A stretch of DNA of 64,000 bases. Origin: Terriglobales bacterium (GTDB lineage: Bacteria > Acidobacteriota > Terriglobia > Bryobacterales > Bryobacteraceae). This document shows, piece after piece, positions 8,048-16,759 of the stretch. The notes under the pieces were generated by a model. The model saw nothing but the letters and a program-made list of their open reading frames with translations. It was not told the DNA's origin and made no database searches. Position numbers and translations under genes: made by a program. Position 1 is the stretch's first letter, and the number at the start of each line of letters is the position of its first letter. The stretch spans positions 1 through 64,000 of the forward strand of contig JAIXQP010000016.1 in NCBI GenBank assembly GCA_027485675.1, read 5' to 3'.

Positions 8048-9322
8048 TTGAATCGCAAAATCCAGTTCGCCGTGATCACCTTCTCCGTTTTGCTGGTAGG
8101 GATGCTGCTGCTCGGCGCCTCGACCAAGAAGCAGTCCTCGCCGGAAGAGACCTATCGCCACATCGGCGTCTTCACCGAAGTTCTGTCGAAGATCAAGAGC
8201 GACTACGTGGAAGAGCCGGACATGAAGAATGTCACCCTCGGCGCGTTGAACGGCCTGCTCGAATCGCTCGACCCGTATGCCTCCTATCTCGGCCCGGACC
8301 AGTACAAGCAGTACGCCAAGGTCTCGGCGGAAGCCAAGGCCGATGTCGGGCTGATCCTCGCCAAGCGCTTCGGCTACATCGCGATCGTCGGCGCCATTCC
8401 CGGTTCGCCGGCCGACAAGGCGGGCCTCGCCACCGGCGACATGCTCGAAACGATCAACAACGTGAACACCCGCGACATGCCATTGGCCTACGCCGAGATC
8501 ATGCTGAAAGGGGATGCCGGATCGACCATTGAGTTCTCCGTGCTGCGCTTTACGCGCCCCGAACCGCAGAAGGTCACCCTGACCCGCGCGCCCATCACAC
8601 TGCCCTCGATCACCAACAAGCTGATGCCGGACAACATCGGCTACGTGCAGGTGCAGTCGCTGGCCGGAAACCGGCTGGCGGATGTCGAAGCGGCCGTGAA
8701 GGGCCTCGAAAAGCAGGGCGCCAAGCGCTTCATTCTCGACCTGCGGAACTGCGCCACGGGCGACCCGGCGCAGGGCGTCGCGATTGCCAACCTCTTCCAG
8801 GATCAGGCGCTGCTCGCCTACATTGAGGGGCAGAAGCAGCCGCGGAAGAACCTGGAGGCGGTGGCCGCCAAGGTCGCAACGAAACTGCCGGTGACGGTCG
8901 TCACGAATCGCGGGACCGCCGGAGCCGCCGAAGTAGCCGCCGCGGCCCTGCTGGAAACCAAGCGCGCCGCCGTGGTGGGCGAACGCACTTACGGCGATGC
9001 CGCCGTGCGGAAAACGATTATGATGGACGACGGCGCGGCCGTGATTCTCTCGGTGGCCAAATTCTATTCGCCCTCGGGCAAGGCGATCCAGGATACGGGC
9101 GTGATGCCGAACGTTCCGGTGCTCGATCAGCAGAATATCCCCACCGGCGACGAAGACGAAGACGCGCCGAAGGCGGAGCCCAAGAAGTCGACCGAAGACG
9201 AGATTTTGAAGAAGGCGATCGAGATCGCCATCAAGGGTGTTCCCCCGGAGACCGCCGCCGCGGCAGCCAAAGGGGGCTCCGGCGATAGCGGCCTCGGCCC
9301 GCTGAACATTCCCAAACCCTAA
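8048..9322 (+). CDS. S41 (C-terminal processing) peptidase homologue lacking catalytic Ser and Lys
   Basis: 424 aa with an N-terminal signal anchor (FAVITFSVLLVGMLLLG), an S41 N-terminal helical region, a PDZ domain at about 90-170 (AIPGSPADKAGLATGDMLETINN) and an S41 protease core at about 185-360. In active CtpA-type enzymes the core has the nucleophile in GTASASE and the general-base Lys in TYGKG. Here these read GTAGAAE (Gly292) and TYGDA (Asp317), so both catalytic residues appear lost. I infer a pseudoprotease with an envelope scaffolding or peptide-binding role. Start is TTG with SD GGGAGG at 8035-8040. The acidic tail (about 375-400) is low-complexity. The FmdB gene follows within 10 bp. 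Confidence 0.85.
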   Translation: MNRKIQFAVITFSVLLVGMLLLGASTKKQSSPEETYRHIGVFTEVLSKIKSDYVEEPDMKNVTLGALNGLLESLDPYASYLGPDQYKQYAKVSAEAKADVGLILAKRFGYIAIVGAIPGSPADKAGLATGDMLETINNVNTRDMPLAYAEIMLKGDAGSTIEFSVLRFTRPEPQKVTLTRAPITLPSITNKLMPDNIGYVQVQSLAGNRLADVEAAVKGLEKQGAKRFILDLRNCATGDPAQGVAIANLFQDQALLAYIEGQKQPRKNLEAVAAKVATKLPVTVVTNRGTAGAAEVAAAALLETKRAAVVGERTYGDAAVRKTIMMDDGAAVILSVAKFYSPSGKAIQDTGVMPNVPVLDQQNIPTGDEDEDAPKAEPKKSTEDEILKKAIEIAIKGVPPETAAAAAKGGSGDSGLGPLNIPKP

Positions 9323-9331
9323 TAGTCAGAC

Positions 9332-9631
9332 ATGCCGATTTACGAGTATCACTGCCCTACCTGTAATACGAACTTCGAGAAGATCCAGAAGTTCTCCGAC
9401 GAGCCCTTAAGCGTACACGAGGTGTGCGGGGGCGCCGTGGAGCGGTTGCTTTCCGCCCCGGCGTTCCAGTTCAAAGGCACCGGTTGGTATATCACGGACT
9501 ACAACAAGACCGGCTCCAGTTCGCCCGCCTCAACGGGTGGCAAAGAGCCAGCCTCGGAAACCAAGACCGAGACCAAGACAGAAGCGAAGCCGGCTCCCGC
9601 CTCCAGCACGCCCGCCCCAGCTAAAGAGTAG
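9332..9631 (+). CDS. FmdB-family zinc ribbon protein
   Basis: 99 aa. The first 60 residues match the FmdB/CxxC regulatory family: MPIYEYHCPTCNTNFEK (Cys8, Cys11), then CGGAVERLLSAPAFQFKGTGWYITDY. The second metal pair has one Cys (CGG) and an upstream His rather than two Cys. The tail from about residue 63 is a Ser/Lys/Thr/Glu/Pro/Ala-rich disordered extension. Family members are often annotated as regulators but their real role is not settled. It lies 9 bp after the S41 homologue and 5 bp before the Tat-exported oxidoreductase, so the three are probably cotranscribed. Confidence 0.85.
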   Translation: MPIYEYHCPTCNTNFEKIQKFSDEPLSVHEVCGGAVERLLSAPAFQFKGTGWYITDYNKTGSSSPASTGGKEPASETKTETKTEAKPAPASSTPAPAKE

Positions 9632-9636
9632 CGATC

Positions 9637-10965
9637 ATGTCCATTTCGCGCCGTTATATCCTCCAGGCCGCCGCGCTCACGCCGGCGGCCGCGCTGTCTC
9701 AGGTGTCTCCGAACGACAAGATCCGGTTCGCCACGATCGGCATCGGTGGCATGGGAACCGGCGATACGGAGTCGGCCCTTCGCACCGGGCTCACCGAGTT
9801 TGTCGCCGCTTCGGACATTTACCAAGGGCGGCTCGACCGCGCCAAGGAACGCTTCGGCAACCATCTGTTCACGACGCGCGACTACCGTGAGGTGCTCGCG
9901 CGGAAGGACATCGACGCCGTGATCATCGCGACGCCGGACCACTGGCACGCCCGCATCGCCACCGACGCCCTAGCCGCCGGCAAGGACGTGTATGTCGAAA
10001 AGCCGATGGTGCAGAAGGTGGAGGACGGCATCCCGCTCGTCGAAAAGGCCAAGGCCAGCGGCCGGATTCTGCAGGTGGGCTCGCAGCGGGTTTCGAGCAT
10101 CGTCTACGCCAAGGCCAAGGAGCTCATCGAGCGCGGCGCGATTGGCGAGTTGAACCTCGTCGAGGCGTGGTGGGACCGGAACTCGGCCATCGGCGCCTGG
10201 CAGTACTCGATTCCGCCCGACGCGACTCCGGCCAACATTGACTGGGACAAGTTCCTGGGTTCGGCGCCGAAGCGGCCGTTCGAGCCGACTCGCCTGTTCC
10301 GTTGGCGCAACTACCAGGATTATGGCACCGGGGTGGCGGGCGACCTGTTCGTCCACCTGTTTAGCGGGATGCACTTCATCACCGGCGCCACGGGACCGAA
10401 CCGGGTGTTCGCGACCGGCGGCCTGCGCTACTGGAAGGACGGCCGCGACGTGCCCGACGTAATGATGGGTCTTTATGACTATCCGAGCCGGGGCAAAATG
10501 CCGGCGTTTAACCTGGCGCTGCGCGTGAACTTCGTCAATGGCGCCGGCGAGACCAGCGGCTTCCGCTTTGTCGGCAGCGAGGGCATCCTGACCGTCGACG
10601 GCGGCGTGACCGTTAACCGGCAGCCGCGGGAGAGCGAGCCGGGATACACGATCGGCACCTTCCCGCAGAAGGTGCAAGAGCAGTTCCTGGACGAGTACCG
10701 CAAGAAGTATCCGGCGCAGAAGCCGACCATGGACGCCATGCGCCCCTTGGGCCAGGAGAGCTACCGCCCCGAGCGCGGCTACAGCGACCACCTGGACCAT
10801 CACCGAAACTTCTTTAGCGCCGTGCGGAGCCGGAAGCCGGTGGTGGAGGATGCGCAGTTCGGCTTGCAGGCGGCCGGTCCGGCCCTGCTTTCGAACCGGA
10901 GCGTGTTTGAGCAGAAGGCGTTCACCTGGAACCCGGAAACGTTTACGGCAAAGGCAATCGGATGA
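9637..10965 (+). CDS. Gfo/Idh/MocA family oxidoreductase with Tat signal
   Basis: 442 aa. N-terminal SISRRYILQAAALT is a twin-arginine signal. A Rossmann fold follows (RFATIGIGGMGTGD) with the conserved EKPM motif near 125 (DVYVEKPM) that contributes the catalytic Lys, and the C-terminal Gfo/Idh/MocA alpha/beta domain. These enzymes oxidise or reduce sugars and inositols with NAD(P); Tat-exported members of this family are common in Acidobacteria and Planctomycetes, and the cofactor would be carried across folded. The substrate cannot be read. It overlaps its paralogue downstream by ATGA (10962-10965), so translation is probably coupled. Confidence 0.9.
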   Translation: MSISRRYILQAAALTPAAALSQVSPNDKIRFATIGIGGMGTGDTESALRTGLTEFVAASDIYQGRLDRAKERFGNHLFTTRDYREVLARKDIDAVIIATPDHWHARIATDALAAGKDVYVEKPMVQKVEDGIPLVEKAKASGRILQVGSQRVSSIVYAKAKELIERGAIGELNLVEAWWDRNSAIGAWQYSIPPDATPANIDWDKFLGSAPKRPFEPTRLFRWRNYQDYGTGVAGDLFVHLFSGMHFITGATGPNRVFATGGLRYWKDGRDVPDVMMGLYDYPSRGKMPAFNLALRVNFVNGAGETSGFRFVGSEGILTVDGGVTVNRQPRESEPGYTIGTFPQKVQEQFLDEYRKKYPAQKPTMDAMRPLGQESYRPERGYSDHLDHHRNFFSAVRSRKPVVEDAQFGLQAAGPALLSNRSVFEQKAFTWNPETFTAKAIG

Positions 10966-12191
10966 TTCGACTGGCACTCATTGGCGCGGGCGGCATGGGC
11001 TCGGGCGACGTCGAGGACGCGCTCAAGACCGGCAAGGCCCAACTGACGGCGGTAGCCGATATCTATCAGGGCCGGCTGGACCGGGCGAAGGAGCGGTGGG
11101 GGGCGAACGTCTTCACCTCTCGCGACTATCGCGAGGTGCTGGCGCGGCGGGACGTGGACGCCGTGATCGTCGCGACGCCGGACCACTGGCACGCGCCGAT
11201 CTCGATCGCCGCGCTGCGCGCCGGCAAGGACGTCTACGTCGAAAAGCCGATGGTCCACAAGTTCGCCGAAGGGCCGCAGATGATCGCGGCGCAGCGGGAG
11301 ACGGGCCGGATTCTTCAGGTGGGCAGCCAGTACGCCAGTTCGCTGGTCTTCGCGAAGGCGCGCGACCTGCTGCAGCAGAAGGCGCTGGGCGAAGTGAATC
11401 TGGTCGAAGCCTGGCTCGACCGGAATACGGCGCTGGGCGCGTGGCAGTACAGCCTGCCGCCGGACGCCAACGAGGCCAACATCGACTGGGAGACCTTCCT
11501 CGGCAACGCGCCGAAGCGGCCGTTTGAGCCGGTGCGGCTGTTCCGCTGGCGCAACTACAAGGACTACGGCACGGGGGTTTCGGGCGACCTGTTCGTTCAC
11601 CTGCTGACCGGGCTCCACTTTGCGACGGGCAGCACGGGGCCGAGCCGGATCTACGCCACCGGCGGCGTGCGGTTCTGGAAAGACGGACGCGACGCTCCCG
11701 ACGTGGTGCTGGCGATGATGGACTACCCGACGTTTACGTTCGCCCTGCGGGTGAACCTGGCGAGCGGCGCCGCGCCGCCCGAACGGTTTGGCCTGAAGTT
11801 CGTCGGCAGCGAAGGCACGATGGAGGCCACCATGAGCGGCGTGACCATCGACCGGACGCCGCGCGAGGCCGAGCCGGGCTACACCATCGACACGTTTACG
11901 AAACGGACCCAAGAGCAGTTTCTGGCCGGGTACCGGAAGCAGTATCCCCAAGGCAAGCCCAGCGCCGACAGCATGCGGCCGCTGCGCCAGGAGCGCTATA
12001 CCCCGCCCCGCGAGCACAACGCGCATTTCGACCACATGAAGAACTTCCTGACGGCGGTGGAGACCCGGAAGCCCTTCTTTGAAGACGCGCTGTTCGGGTA
12101 CCGGACGGCCGGGCCGTCGCTGGCGGTGAACCTTAGTCTTGAGGAACAGAGGCCGGTGCAGTGGGACGTGGCGAAGCTGGTAGCGAGCTAA
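10962..12191 (+). CDS. Gfo/Idh/MocA family oxidoreductase, leaderless paralogue
   Basis: 409 aa, a close paralogue of the preceding gene (shared stretches such as ADIYQGRLDRAKER, TPDHWHAPI, KDVYVEKPMV, PKRPFEPVRLFRWRNY). Unlike its neighbour it begins directly at the Rossmann strand MIRLALIGAGGMGSGD with no Tat signal, so it should stay in the cytoplasm. The pair thus looks like a tandem duplication split between compartments, or a complex in which the second subunit is exported by hitch-hiking; the latter is inference. Its 3' end overlaps the convergent PHM-like gene by 59 bp. Confidence 0.9.
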   Translation: MIRLALIGAGGMGSGDVEDALKTGKAQLTAVADIYQGRLDRAKERWGANVFTSRDYREVLARRDVDAVIVATPDHWHAPISIAALRAGKDVYVEKPMVHKFAEGPQMIAAQRETGRILQVGSQYASSLVFAKARDLLQQKALGEVNLVEAWLDRNTALGAWQYSLPPDANEANIDWETFLGNAPKRPFEPVRLFRWRNYKDYGTGVSGDLFVHLLTGLHFATGSTGPSRIYATGGVRFWKDGRDAPDVVLAMMDYPTFTFALRVNLASGAAPPERFGLKFVGSEGTMEATMSGVTIDRTPREAEPGYTIDTFTKRTQEQFLAGYRKQYPQGKPSADSMRPLRQERYTPPREHNAHFDHMKNFLTAVETRKPFFEDALFGYRTAGPSLAVNLSLEEQRPVQWDVAKLVAS

Positions 12192-13437
12192 AGAGCTTCT
12201 CGGGATCGCCCGAGGCCTCGATGACGAGTTCGAGGAAGGCGATGTGCATCTCATCCGTGGTCTGGTCGCCCCATTTGACGGGGGCGGCCGGATCGGGGTT
12301 GAACTTGTTGTTGGGGGAGTTGTCGAAGCCGGCGACGGACTCGAGGCGGGTTCCCTTGGGCAGGTCGAGGGGTTTCGCGAGCACGTAGGTGGCCTGCCAG
12401 TTGAAGTCGTAGCGAGGGACGGCGAGGACGGTTTCGGTGCGGCCGTCGGGGTAGACGGCGCGGACCGTCATGCTCTTGCCGCGGACGTGCATGTGGGGCT
12501 GGACGGAGAGCAGGCGGGCCGGGCGGGCGAGCGTCATATTGGCGTGGGAGATGAAGTTGCCGGCGTGGGGCGGGATGACGAAGTCGAGATCGCGGAGGGT
12601 GTCGATGGCGACGACGCGGTTCTTCGGAGCGGCGGGGGCGAAGTAGAGGCCGAACTCGCTGCGGTCCACGGCGGGGGCGCCGTTGGGGTTATAGTGCATC
12701 TCGAAGATGAGGTCCGAGCCGGCGGGGACGAGCTTGGCGCCGTCGGCGAGCCAGGGCATGGGTTCGTAGCCGGGTTCATAGCCGAGGATGAGTTGGCGAC
12801 GGTCGAAGACGCGTTCGTGGGCGTGGCGCTTGCCGCGCTGGGCGACGGTGGGGGAGAAGATCTCGTTGGTAGGGAAGCCGGCGAGGTAGCTGGAGCCGGG
12901 CGGGCGGATGAAGGCGTTGATGTGGTGGACGACCTGGCGCTGGTCGATGCGGAACTCGGCGGCGCGGACCCAGGTATCTTCCTTGAGGTTCAGAGGGACG
13001 ATGAGGAAGGAGTAGGCGAGCTGGCCGGAGGCGGGGACCTGGAAGCCGGGGACCTGAACGACGCGGTCCGGCTGGCCGAGCTTCCAGCGGCTGGGGCCGG
13101 AGGGGGCGGGGCTGGCCTTGGCGGCGGCGCTTGGCGGCGCGCCGGCTTCGACCCAAGCGTTGAGCGTGGAGACTTCGGCGGGGGTGAGGGACCGATCGTT
13201 GCGGAAGGAGTGGGCGCCGGGGGCGGCATGCCAGGGGGGCATGCTTTGGCGGGCGACGGCCTGGCGGATGGCCTTGGCGAAGGGGCGGGTTTCGGCGTAG
13301 GAGGTGAAGGCCATGGGGGCGACCTCGCCTTTCTGATGGCACTGGAGGCAGCGGCGTTCGAGGATGGGTTGGACGTCGTTCCAGGTGGTTTCGGCCAGGA
13401 GGGGGGTGGCCAGCAGGAGGAGGCTCCAGATTCGCAT
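12133..13437 (-). CDS. Secreted cytochrome c / PHM-like copper monooxygenase-type protein
   Basis: 434 aa with a signal peptide (MRIWSLLLLATPLLA). A small cytochrome-like module follows with one haem motif CLQCH near residue 34. From about 130 the sequence resembles the type II copper ascorbate-dependent monooxygenase (PHM/DBM) fold: VVHHIN (the two-His CuH site), PHMHVRG (His-X-His of the CuM site) and TTDEMHIAFLEL, where Met would be the axial CuM ligand. It may hydroxylate or otherwise oxidise an extracytoplasmic substrate with electrons from the haem domain. Related architectures are frequent in Solibacter. The 3' end overlaps the convergent oxidoreductase gene. Confidence 0.75.
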   Translation of the reverse strand: MRIWSLLLLATPLLAETTWNDVQPILERRCLQCHQKGEVAPMAFTSYAETRPFAKAIRQAVARQSMPPWHAAPGAHSFRNDRSLTPAEVSTLNAWVEAGAPPSAAAKASPAPSGPSRWKLGQPDRVVQVPGFQVPASGQLAYSFLIVPLNLKEDTWVRAAEFRIDQRQVVHHINAFIRPPGSSYLAGFPTNEIFSPTVAQRGKRHAHERVFDRRQLILGYEPGYEPMPWLADGAKLVPAGSDLIFEMHYNPNGAPAVDRSEFGLYFAPAAPKNRVVAIDTLRDLDFVIPPHAGNFISHANMTLARPARLLSVQPHMHVRGKSMTVRAVYPDGRTETVLAVPRYDFNWQATYVLAKPLDLPKGTRLESVAGFDNSPNNKFNPDPAAPVKWGDQTTDEMHIAFLELVIEASGDPEKLFSSLPASPRPTAPASVPQD

Positions 13438-13446
13438 GGCTTTATT

Positions 13447-14334
13447 CTACTTGCGGAGCGCCATCAGCACACAGCCGATGACGACAATTCCGGCGCCGGT
13501 GAGGGTGAGGGGGTCGAGGGGTTCGGGGACGATGTAGGCCGGCCAGAACCAGGCGGCGAGACGGGTGAAGAAGACGGTGAAGAGCGGGGTGGTGGCGACG
13601 ACGGCGCTGACGCGGGAGGCCGGCCAGACGGCGAGGGCTTCGCTGAAGAAGCCGTAGCTGATGAGGCTGTTCAGACAGCAATAGAGGAGGAACCACCAGC
13701 GGGTGGCATCGAGGGCGGCGAGGTGGGACGGGCTGATGGCGGGGAGCATGAGTACGGAGCCGGCGGCGTAGATGATCCACATGATGGAGATGGAGTTCAT
13801 GTCGCGGAGGAGCCGTTTTTGGGCGAGGGCGTAGCCGGCCCAGAGGAGGGCGCTGCCGAGGAGGACGAGGATGCCGAGGGCGAAGGAGTCGGAGAAGCCG
13901 GAGAGTTGGCGATGGAAGAAGACGAGCATGCCGGCGGGCAGGACGGCGACGCCGACCCATTGCCAGCGGCCGAAGTGTTCGCCGAACCAGCGGACGGCGC
14001 CGAAGATGACGAGGATGGGGGCGAGTTGGATGACGACCTGGGCGGTGGAGGGTGAGGTGAGGCGGAGGCCGAGGAGGAAGCCGAAGTTATTGCCGGCGAA
14101 GCCGAGGAGGGCGAGGAGGAGGAAGAGCCAGCGGCGGTCGGCGAATTGGGCACGGCCTGGGAGGTTGCCCTGCCAGTGGAGAAAGAGGCCGAGCCCGGTG
14201 GTGGCGACGAGGTACCGGGTCCAGGTGACGGTGACGGGGTCGGCTTTTTCGACGACGGGCCGGAGGGCGATGGGAAGGCTGCCCCACAGCGCCGCCGTGA
14301 GAACAGAGAGCACAAGGCCCAGGGGGGGACGCAC
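13447..14334 (-). CDS. EamA/DMT-family transporter
   Basis: 295 aa with ten predicted transmembrane segments in two EamA repeats (LVLSVLTAALWGSLPIAL; SFALGILVLLGSALLWAGYALAQKRLL). The drug/metabolite transporter superfamily exports amino acids, nucleosides or drugs; the substrate is unknown. The frame stays open far upstream (to 14838), but that extension is repeat DNA and Pro/Arg-rich nonsense, so I chose the GTG at 14334 (VRPPLGLVLSV), right before the first membrane helix. It lies only 9 bp before the start of the PHM-like gene on the same strand, so the two may be cotranscribed. Confidence 0.85.
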   Translation of the reverse strand: MRPPLGLVLSVLTAALWGSLPIALRPVVEKADPVTVTWTRYLVATTGLGLFLHWQGNLPGRAQFADRRWLFLLLALLGFAGNNFGFLLGLRLTSPSTAQVVIQLAPILVIFGAVRWFGEHFGRWQWVGVAVLPAGMLVFFHRQLSGFSDSFALGILVLLGSALLWAGYALAQKRLLRDMNSISIMWIIYAAGSVLMLPAISPSHLAALDATRWWFLLYCCLNSLISYGFFSEALAVWPASRVSAVVATTPLFTVFFTRLAAWFWPAYIVPEPLDPLTLTGAGIVVIGCVLMALRK

Positions 14335-14390
14335 TAGTTTCCAGTGTAACGTGCCCGGGGTGCGGGTGAGTCTGGCGGGCTGGGATGGGC

Positions 14391-14842
14391 GTTTTTCGAT
14401 TCGAAGCCAAATTGGAAGAGCCAATCTGGCGTAAGGGTACGTGGTTCGGACAGACTTTTGGTGGTGAGGGGGGGGAATCGGCATCGGGCGAGGTGAGGTT
14501 ACGATTCGAAGCCAAGTTGCGGGAGCGATCCTGGAGCCGACACGGGTCCGGTGGACACACTGCGAGTGATCCGGGTGGCCAGCAGATTCAAAGTGGGCGT
14601 GATTGGGCTCGTGCGAGGTGGTTTTGCGATTCGAAGCCAAACCGCCTGCCGATTTCTGGCGCCAGGTCGCGCCGGGCGGGCACAATTCGGCTGAGCCGGA
14701 TCGAGTAGGAAGGTTGTCAAAGATCAAAGTGGGGTTCGTAGGTTGCCGGCCAGTCCGATTTGCCGCCGCATCAGCAGCGATCCGTAAAGGCCGGGGCCGC
14801 CTGCGGACGGTTGGGGGCAAATTGCGATTCGAAGCCAAGTTC
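14391..14842. repeat. Four copies of a TTCGAA-cored repeat downstream of the STGP gene
   Basis: The sequence CGATTCGAAGCCAA occurs at 14397-14410, 14503-14516, 14627-14640 and 14825-14838. Copies 2 and 3 are also preceded by the related CGAGGTGAGGTT / CGAGGTGGTTTT. The spacings are about 106, 124 and 198 bp and the DNA between is unrelated. Copy 4 lies inside the STGP gene, encoding LGFES near its C-terminus. Read on the minus strand, the other copies also encode LGFES-like or FGFES-like peptides, so the repeats look like scattered pieces of that gene's 3' end. The core is a TTCGAA palindrome. Confidence 0.8.
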
Positions 14843-15496
14843 GGGAAGGACCGAGTGGCCGGCGGCCATGGCTTTGGGCTTTTCGACGACGGGCTCCGGC
14901 TCAGCGATGACCGGCTCCGGGCGGCGCTTGATGGCTTCCTGGACGGCCTTGAGCGACTGGCGGTAGGTCCGTTCGGCGGCGGTGACGTACCGCTGGATGG
15001 TCGCCATGACCTTTTGGTGATTGGGGTCGAATAAGGAGTTGCCGAGCAGGCTGCCGGTGGTTTGGTCTGTTTCGACGGATCCGCCGCGGCTCAGGAAGCT
15101 GTCGGTGAGGTCCATCATGTGTTCAAAGGCTTTGGACTCGACGCGGCGGGCGCGGTTCAGCCGCCAGATGGCTTCGACCAGTTGGTCGACGAGCAGGGTT
15201 TCTTCGTCGGTTTGCGGATCAAAGGTGATGTGGGTGTGGATTTGGAGGTCGTCGAACTCTTCCTGGGTTTCGCCGCGAATGATGAGGCTCGAAGAGCAGA
15301 GTCCGTGGGCGAGGCGATTCTGGCTGGAGATGGCTTTGCCGGCTTCGGTGCGGGGACCCGTGGAATGTTGGGCGTTTTGGCGGTTCCGCTCGGAGAGGTC
15401 GCGCTGGGCGGCGGCTTTCTGTTCGAGTTCCTCGAAGGTCTGGCGCATGATGTCGGCGATGGTGCCGAAGTTCGATGAATTCTGAGTCGGTTTCAT
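14771..15496 (-). CDS. 'STGP' family hypothetical protein
   Basis: 241 aa, soluble, no signal. Residues 35-70 carry the family hallmark: ERNRQNAQHSTGPRTEAGKA then SSQNRLAHGLCSSSLII. A helical region follows (residues 75-200, with WRLNRARRVESKAFEHM), then a Pro/Glu-rich linker and the tail LGFESQFAPNRP, which is a repeat copy. From memory, proteins with the NAxxSTGPxTxxGKxxSxxNAxxHGL pattern occur in many copies in Acidobacteria and have no known function. Start ATG has SD AGGAG. The surroundings are repetitive and poor in housekeeping genes, so mobility is possible, but no transposase motif is present. Confidence 0.65.
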   Translation of the reverse strand: MKPTQNSSNFGTIADIMRQTFEELEQKAAAQRDLSERNRQNAQHSTGPRTEAGKAISSQNRLAHGLCSSSLIIRGETQEEFDDLQIHTHITFDPQTDEETLLVDQLVEAIWRLNRARRVESKAFEHMMDLTDSFLSRGGSVETDQTTGSLLGNSLFDPNHQKVMATIQRYVTAAERTYRQSLKAVQEAIKRRPEPVIAEPEPVVEKPKAMAAGHSVLPELGFESQFAPNRPQAAPAFTDRC

Positions 15497-15527
15497 GGTT
15501 TTGCTCCTGGTGGATGAGTAGAAATGG

Positions 15528-15565
15528 AAAAGCCCGCCTGGCCTGTATCGGCTCAGCGGGCTTTT
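15528..15565 (-). terminator. Perfect hairpin 32 bp upstream of the STGP start
   Basis: AAAAGCCCGC (15528-15537) pairs perfectly with GCGGGCTTTT (15556-15565), an 18-base loop between. With a T-run on both strands it is a bidirectional intrinsic terminator by form. It sits in front of the STGP start codon, so it may instead be a leader attenuator or the end of an upstream transcript. From 15566 to 16042 I see no supportable gene. Confidence 0.55.
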
Positions 15566-16042
15566 CTCGATCCCACGATAGCGCGGGTGTCAAGGGATTT
15601 GGGGGGTGGGGCGGGGGCCGGTGTTGCAAAGAAAGGAGATATTTCGGTACTGGGCGCGTGACCGACTTTTTTGGGGGGCCGATTTTCGCGGTGGGGCGGG
15701 CTTCGACGGCCCGCCCCGCCGCTGCCGGGGCATGGGTTAATGCTGCGTCCCCTGATCCTTTGCCACGGCCCATTGCTGCTGGCGTTCTCGGCGCTCCGTT
15801 CGATGGAGGAAAGCGGGCAACGCAGTGACGCCTATAGTTGCTATTGAGTACCCATCAGCGTTTGCGAAAAGATCATCCATGCCGCCTCGCGGATCACTGG
15901 CGATGTGAGTTCCGGGTGGCAGGTGATGGGGACGTGGAGTTTGGACTAGAGGAAGTGCTACAGCGGAGTGGACGGCGATGGCGCAGACGACCAACAGAAA
16001 GGAGCTTGCGCCCGGGGTGCGGCGTACGCTGGCACCTTACGC

Positions 16043-16221
16043 CTAGCGATTCGTCTCGCTGCGGTTGCGGACGCGGAGGAGGGTGACAACGGATGCGATA
16101 GTCGCCAAAGCGGAGACGGAACTCGGGTGGGTCGACGCCCTGCAGGCGCTTGAGGTCGCCGACACCGGCTTCAGCAAACGGCCCTGTCGGCCAAGCCCGC
16201 CTCGGTCCACGCGATCTCCAT
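16043..16221 (-). pseudogene. Decayed RelE/ParE-type toxin
   Basis: The start MEIAWTEAGLADRAV overlaps the antitoxin stop (TAATG at 16223-16219), as usual for type II pairs. A TGA then interrupts, and a frame change recovers VGDLKRLQGVDPPEFRLRFGDYRIR, the centre of the RelE fold. A second frame change recovers TLLRVRNRSETNR, the typical toxin C-terminus, before the stop at 16043. About 30 central residues are missing. The intact neighbour at 16760-17011 ends with the equivalent VLDRKEAYR. Confidence 0.75.
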
Positions 16222-16472
16222 TACTCGATTCCAAGTCTCCGCATCGCCTCAGCATGGGGGATGCCTTTCCCGCCGTTCTGCTGGAGCCAAGTCTTCGCTT
16301 CGGCCACGGCGGATTTCTCTTCGCTGGATTCCAACTCGTCATCGAGCGGCGCGTCGCGGAGCGCGGTGGCAACGGGATCGACAAGGGTTTCCAAGAAATG
16401 AACCAAACCGGCGAGTTGCGTCTCCGGCATGCGGTCGATCAACTGGTGGGCGTGCTGGCGGGTATTGCGCAT
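16221..16472 (-). CDS. Type II antitoxin (orphaned by toxin decay)
   Basis: 83 aa: MRNTRQHAHQLIDRMPETQLAGLVHFLETL, then an acidic middle with LDDELESSEEKSAVAEAKTWL and a C-terminal GKGIPHAEAMRRLGIE. This matches the small helical antitoxins that accompany RelE/ParE toxins. I set the start at the Met at 16472 because the sequence upstream shows no protein-like pattern. The toxin downstream is broken, so this antitoxin may now be free, or may act on a toxin elsewhere. It resembles, at low identity, the antitoxin at 17015-17278. The 287 bases between the two modules (16473-16759) hold nothing I can support. Confidence 0.65.
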   Translation of the reverse strand: MRNTRQHAHQLIDRMPETQLAGLVHFLETLVDPVATALRDAPLDDELESSEEKSAVAEAKTWLQQNGGKGIPHAEAMRRLGIE

Positions 16473-16759
16473 TGGGTGGTTCCTCAGGAATCGGTGGCGG
16501 GGAACTGGAGATTGGCTGCCTTTTGCGGGGTTGCGCCGATCAACTCTAGCCATTACCGCACGACTGCTGGCGGCTCCGCGCGAAAGCGTGCGTTCCGAGT
16601 CCAGACGACTCTCATTCTGGGCAGACCGACGCAAGTCCAACTGCACAGCTCGGCTTGGTTTCCTAAAGCGTCCTAAAGTGTTGGCGGAGACCTTAGAACT
16701 CGTTGGCTGCTCCTCAAAGAGCTGGGAACGGCCCGGTTCTTTGCCCGCCAGGGCGGCGG

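Noticed and set aside
12244..14055. 603-codon open frame on the + strand
   Set aside because: Antisense to the PHM-like and EamA genes; composition is Gly/Glu/Asp-rich as expected for a high-GC complement frame.
15737..15994. Possible 85-residue minus-strand protein in the 15.6-16.0 kb gap
   Set aside because: No recognisable motif, no good SD, and the region looks like decayed DNA.
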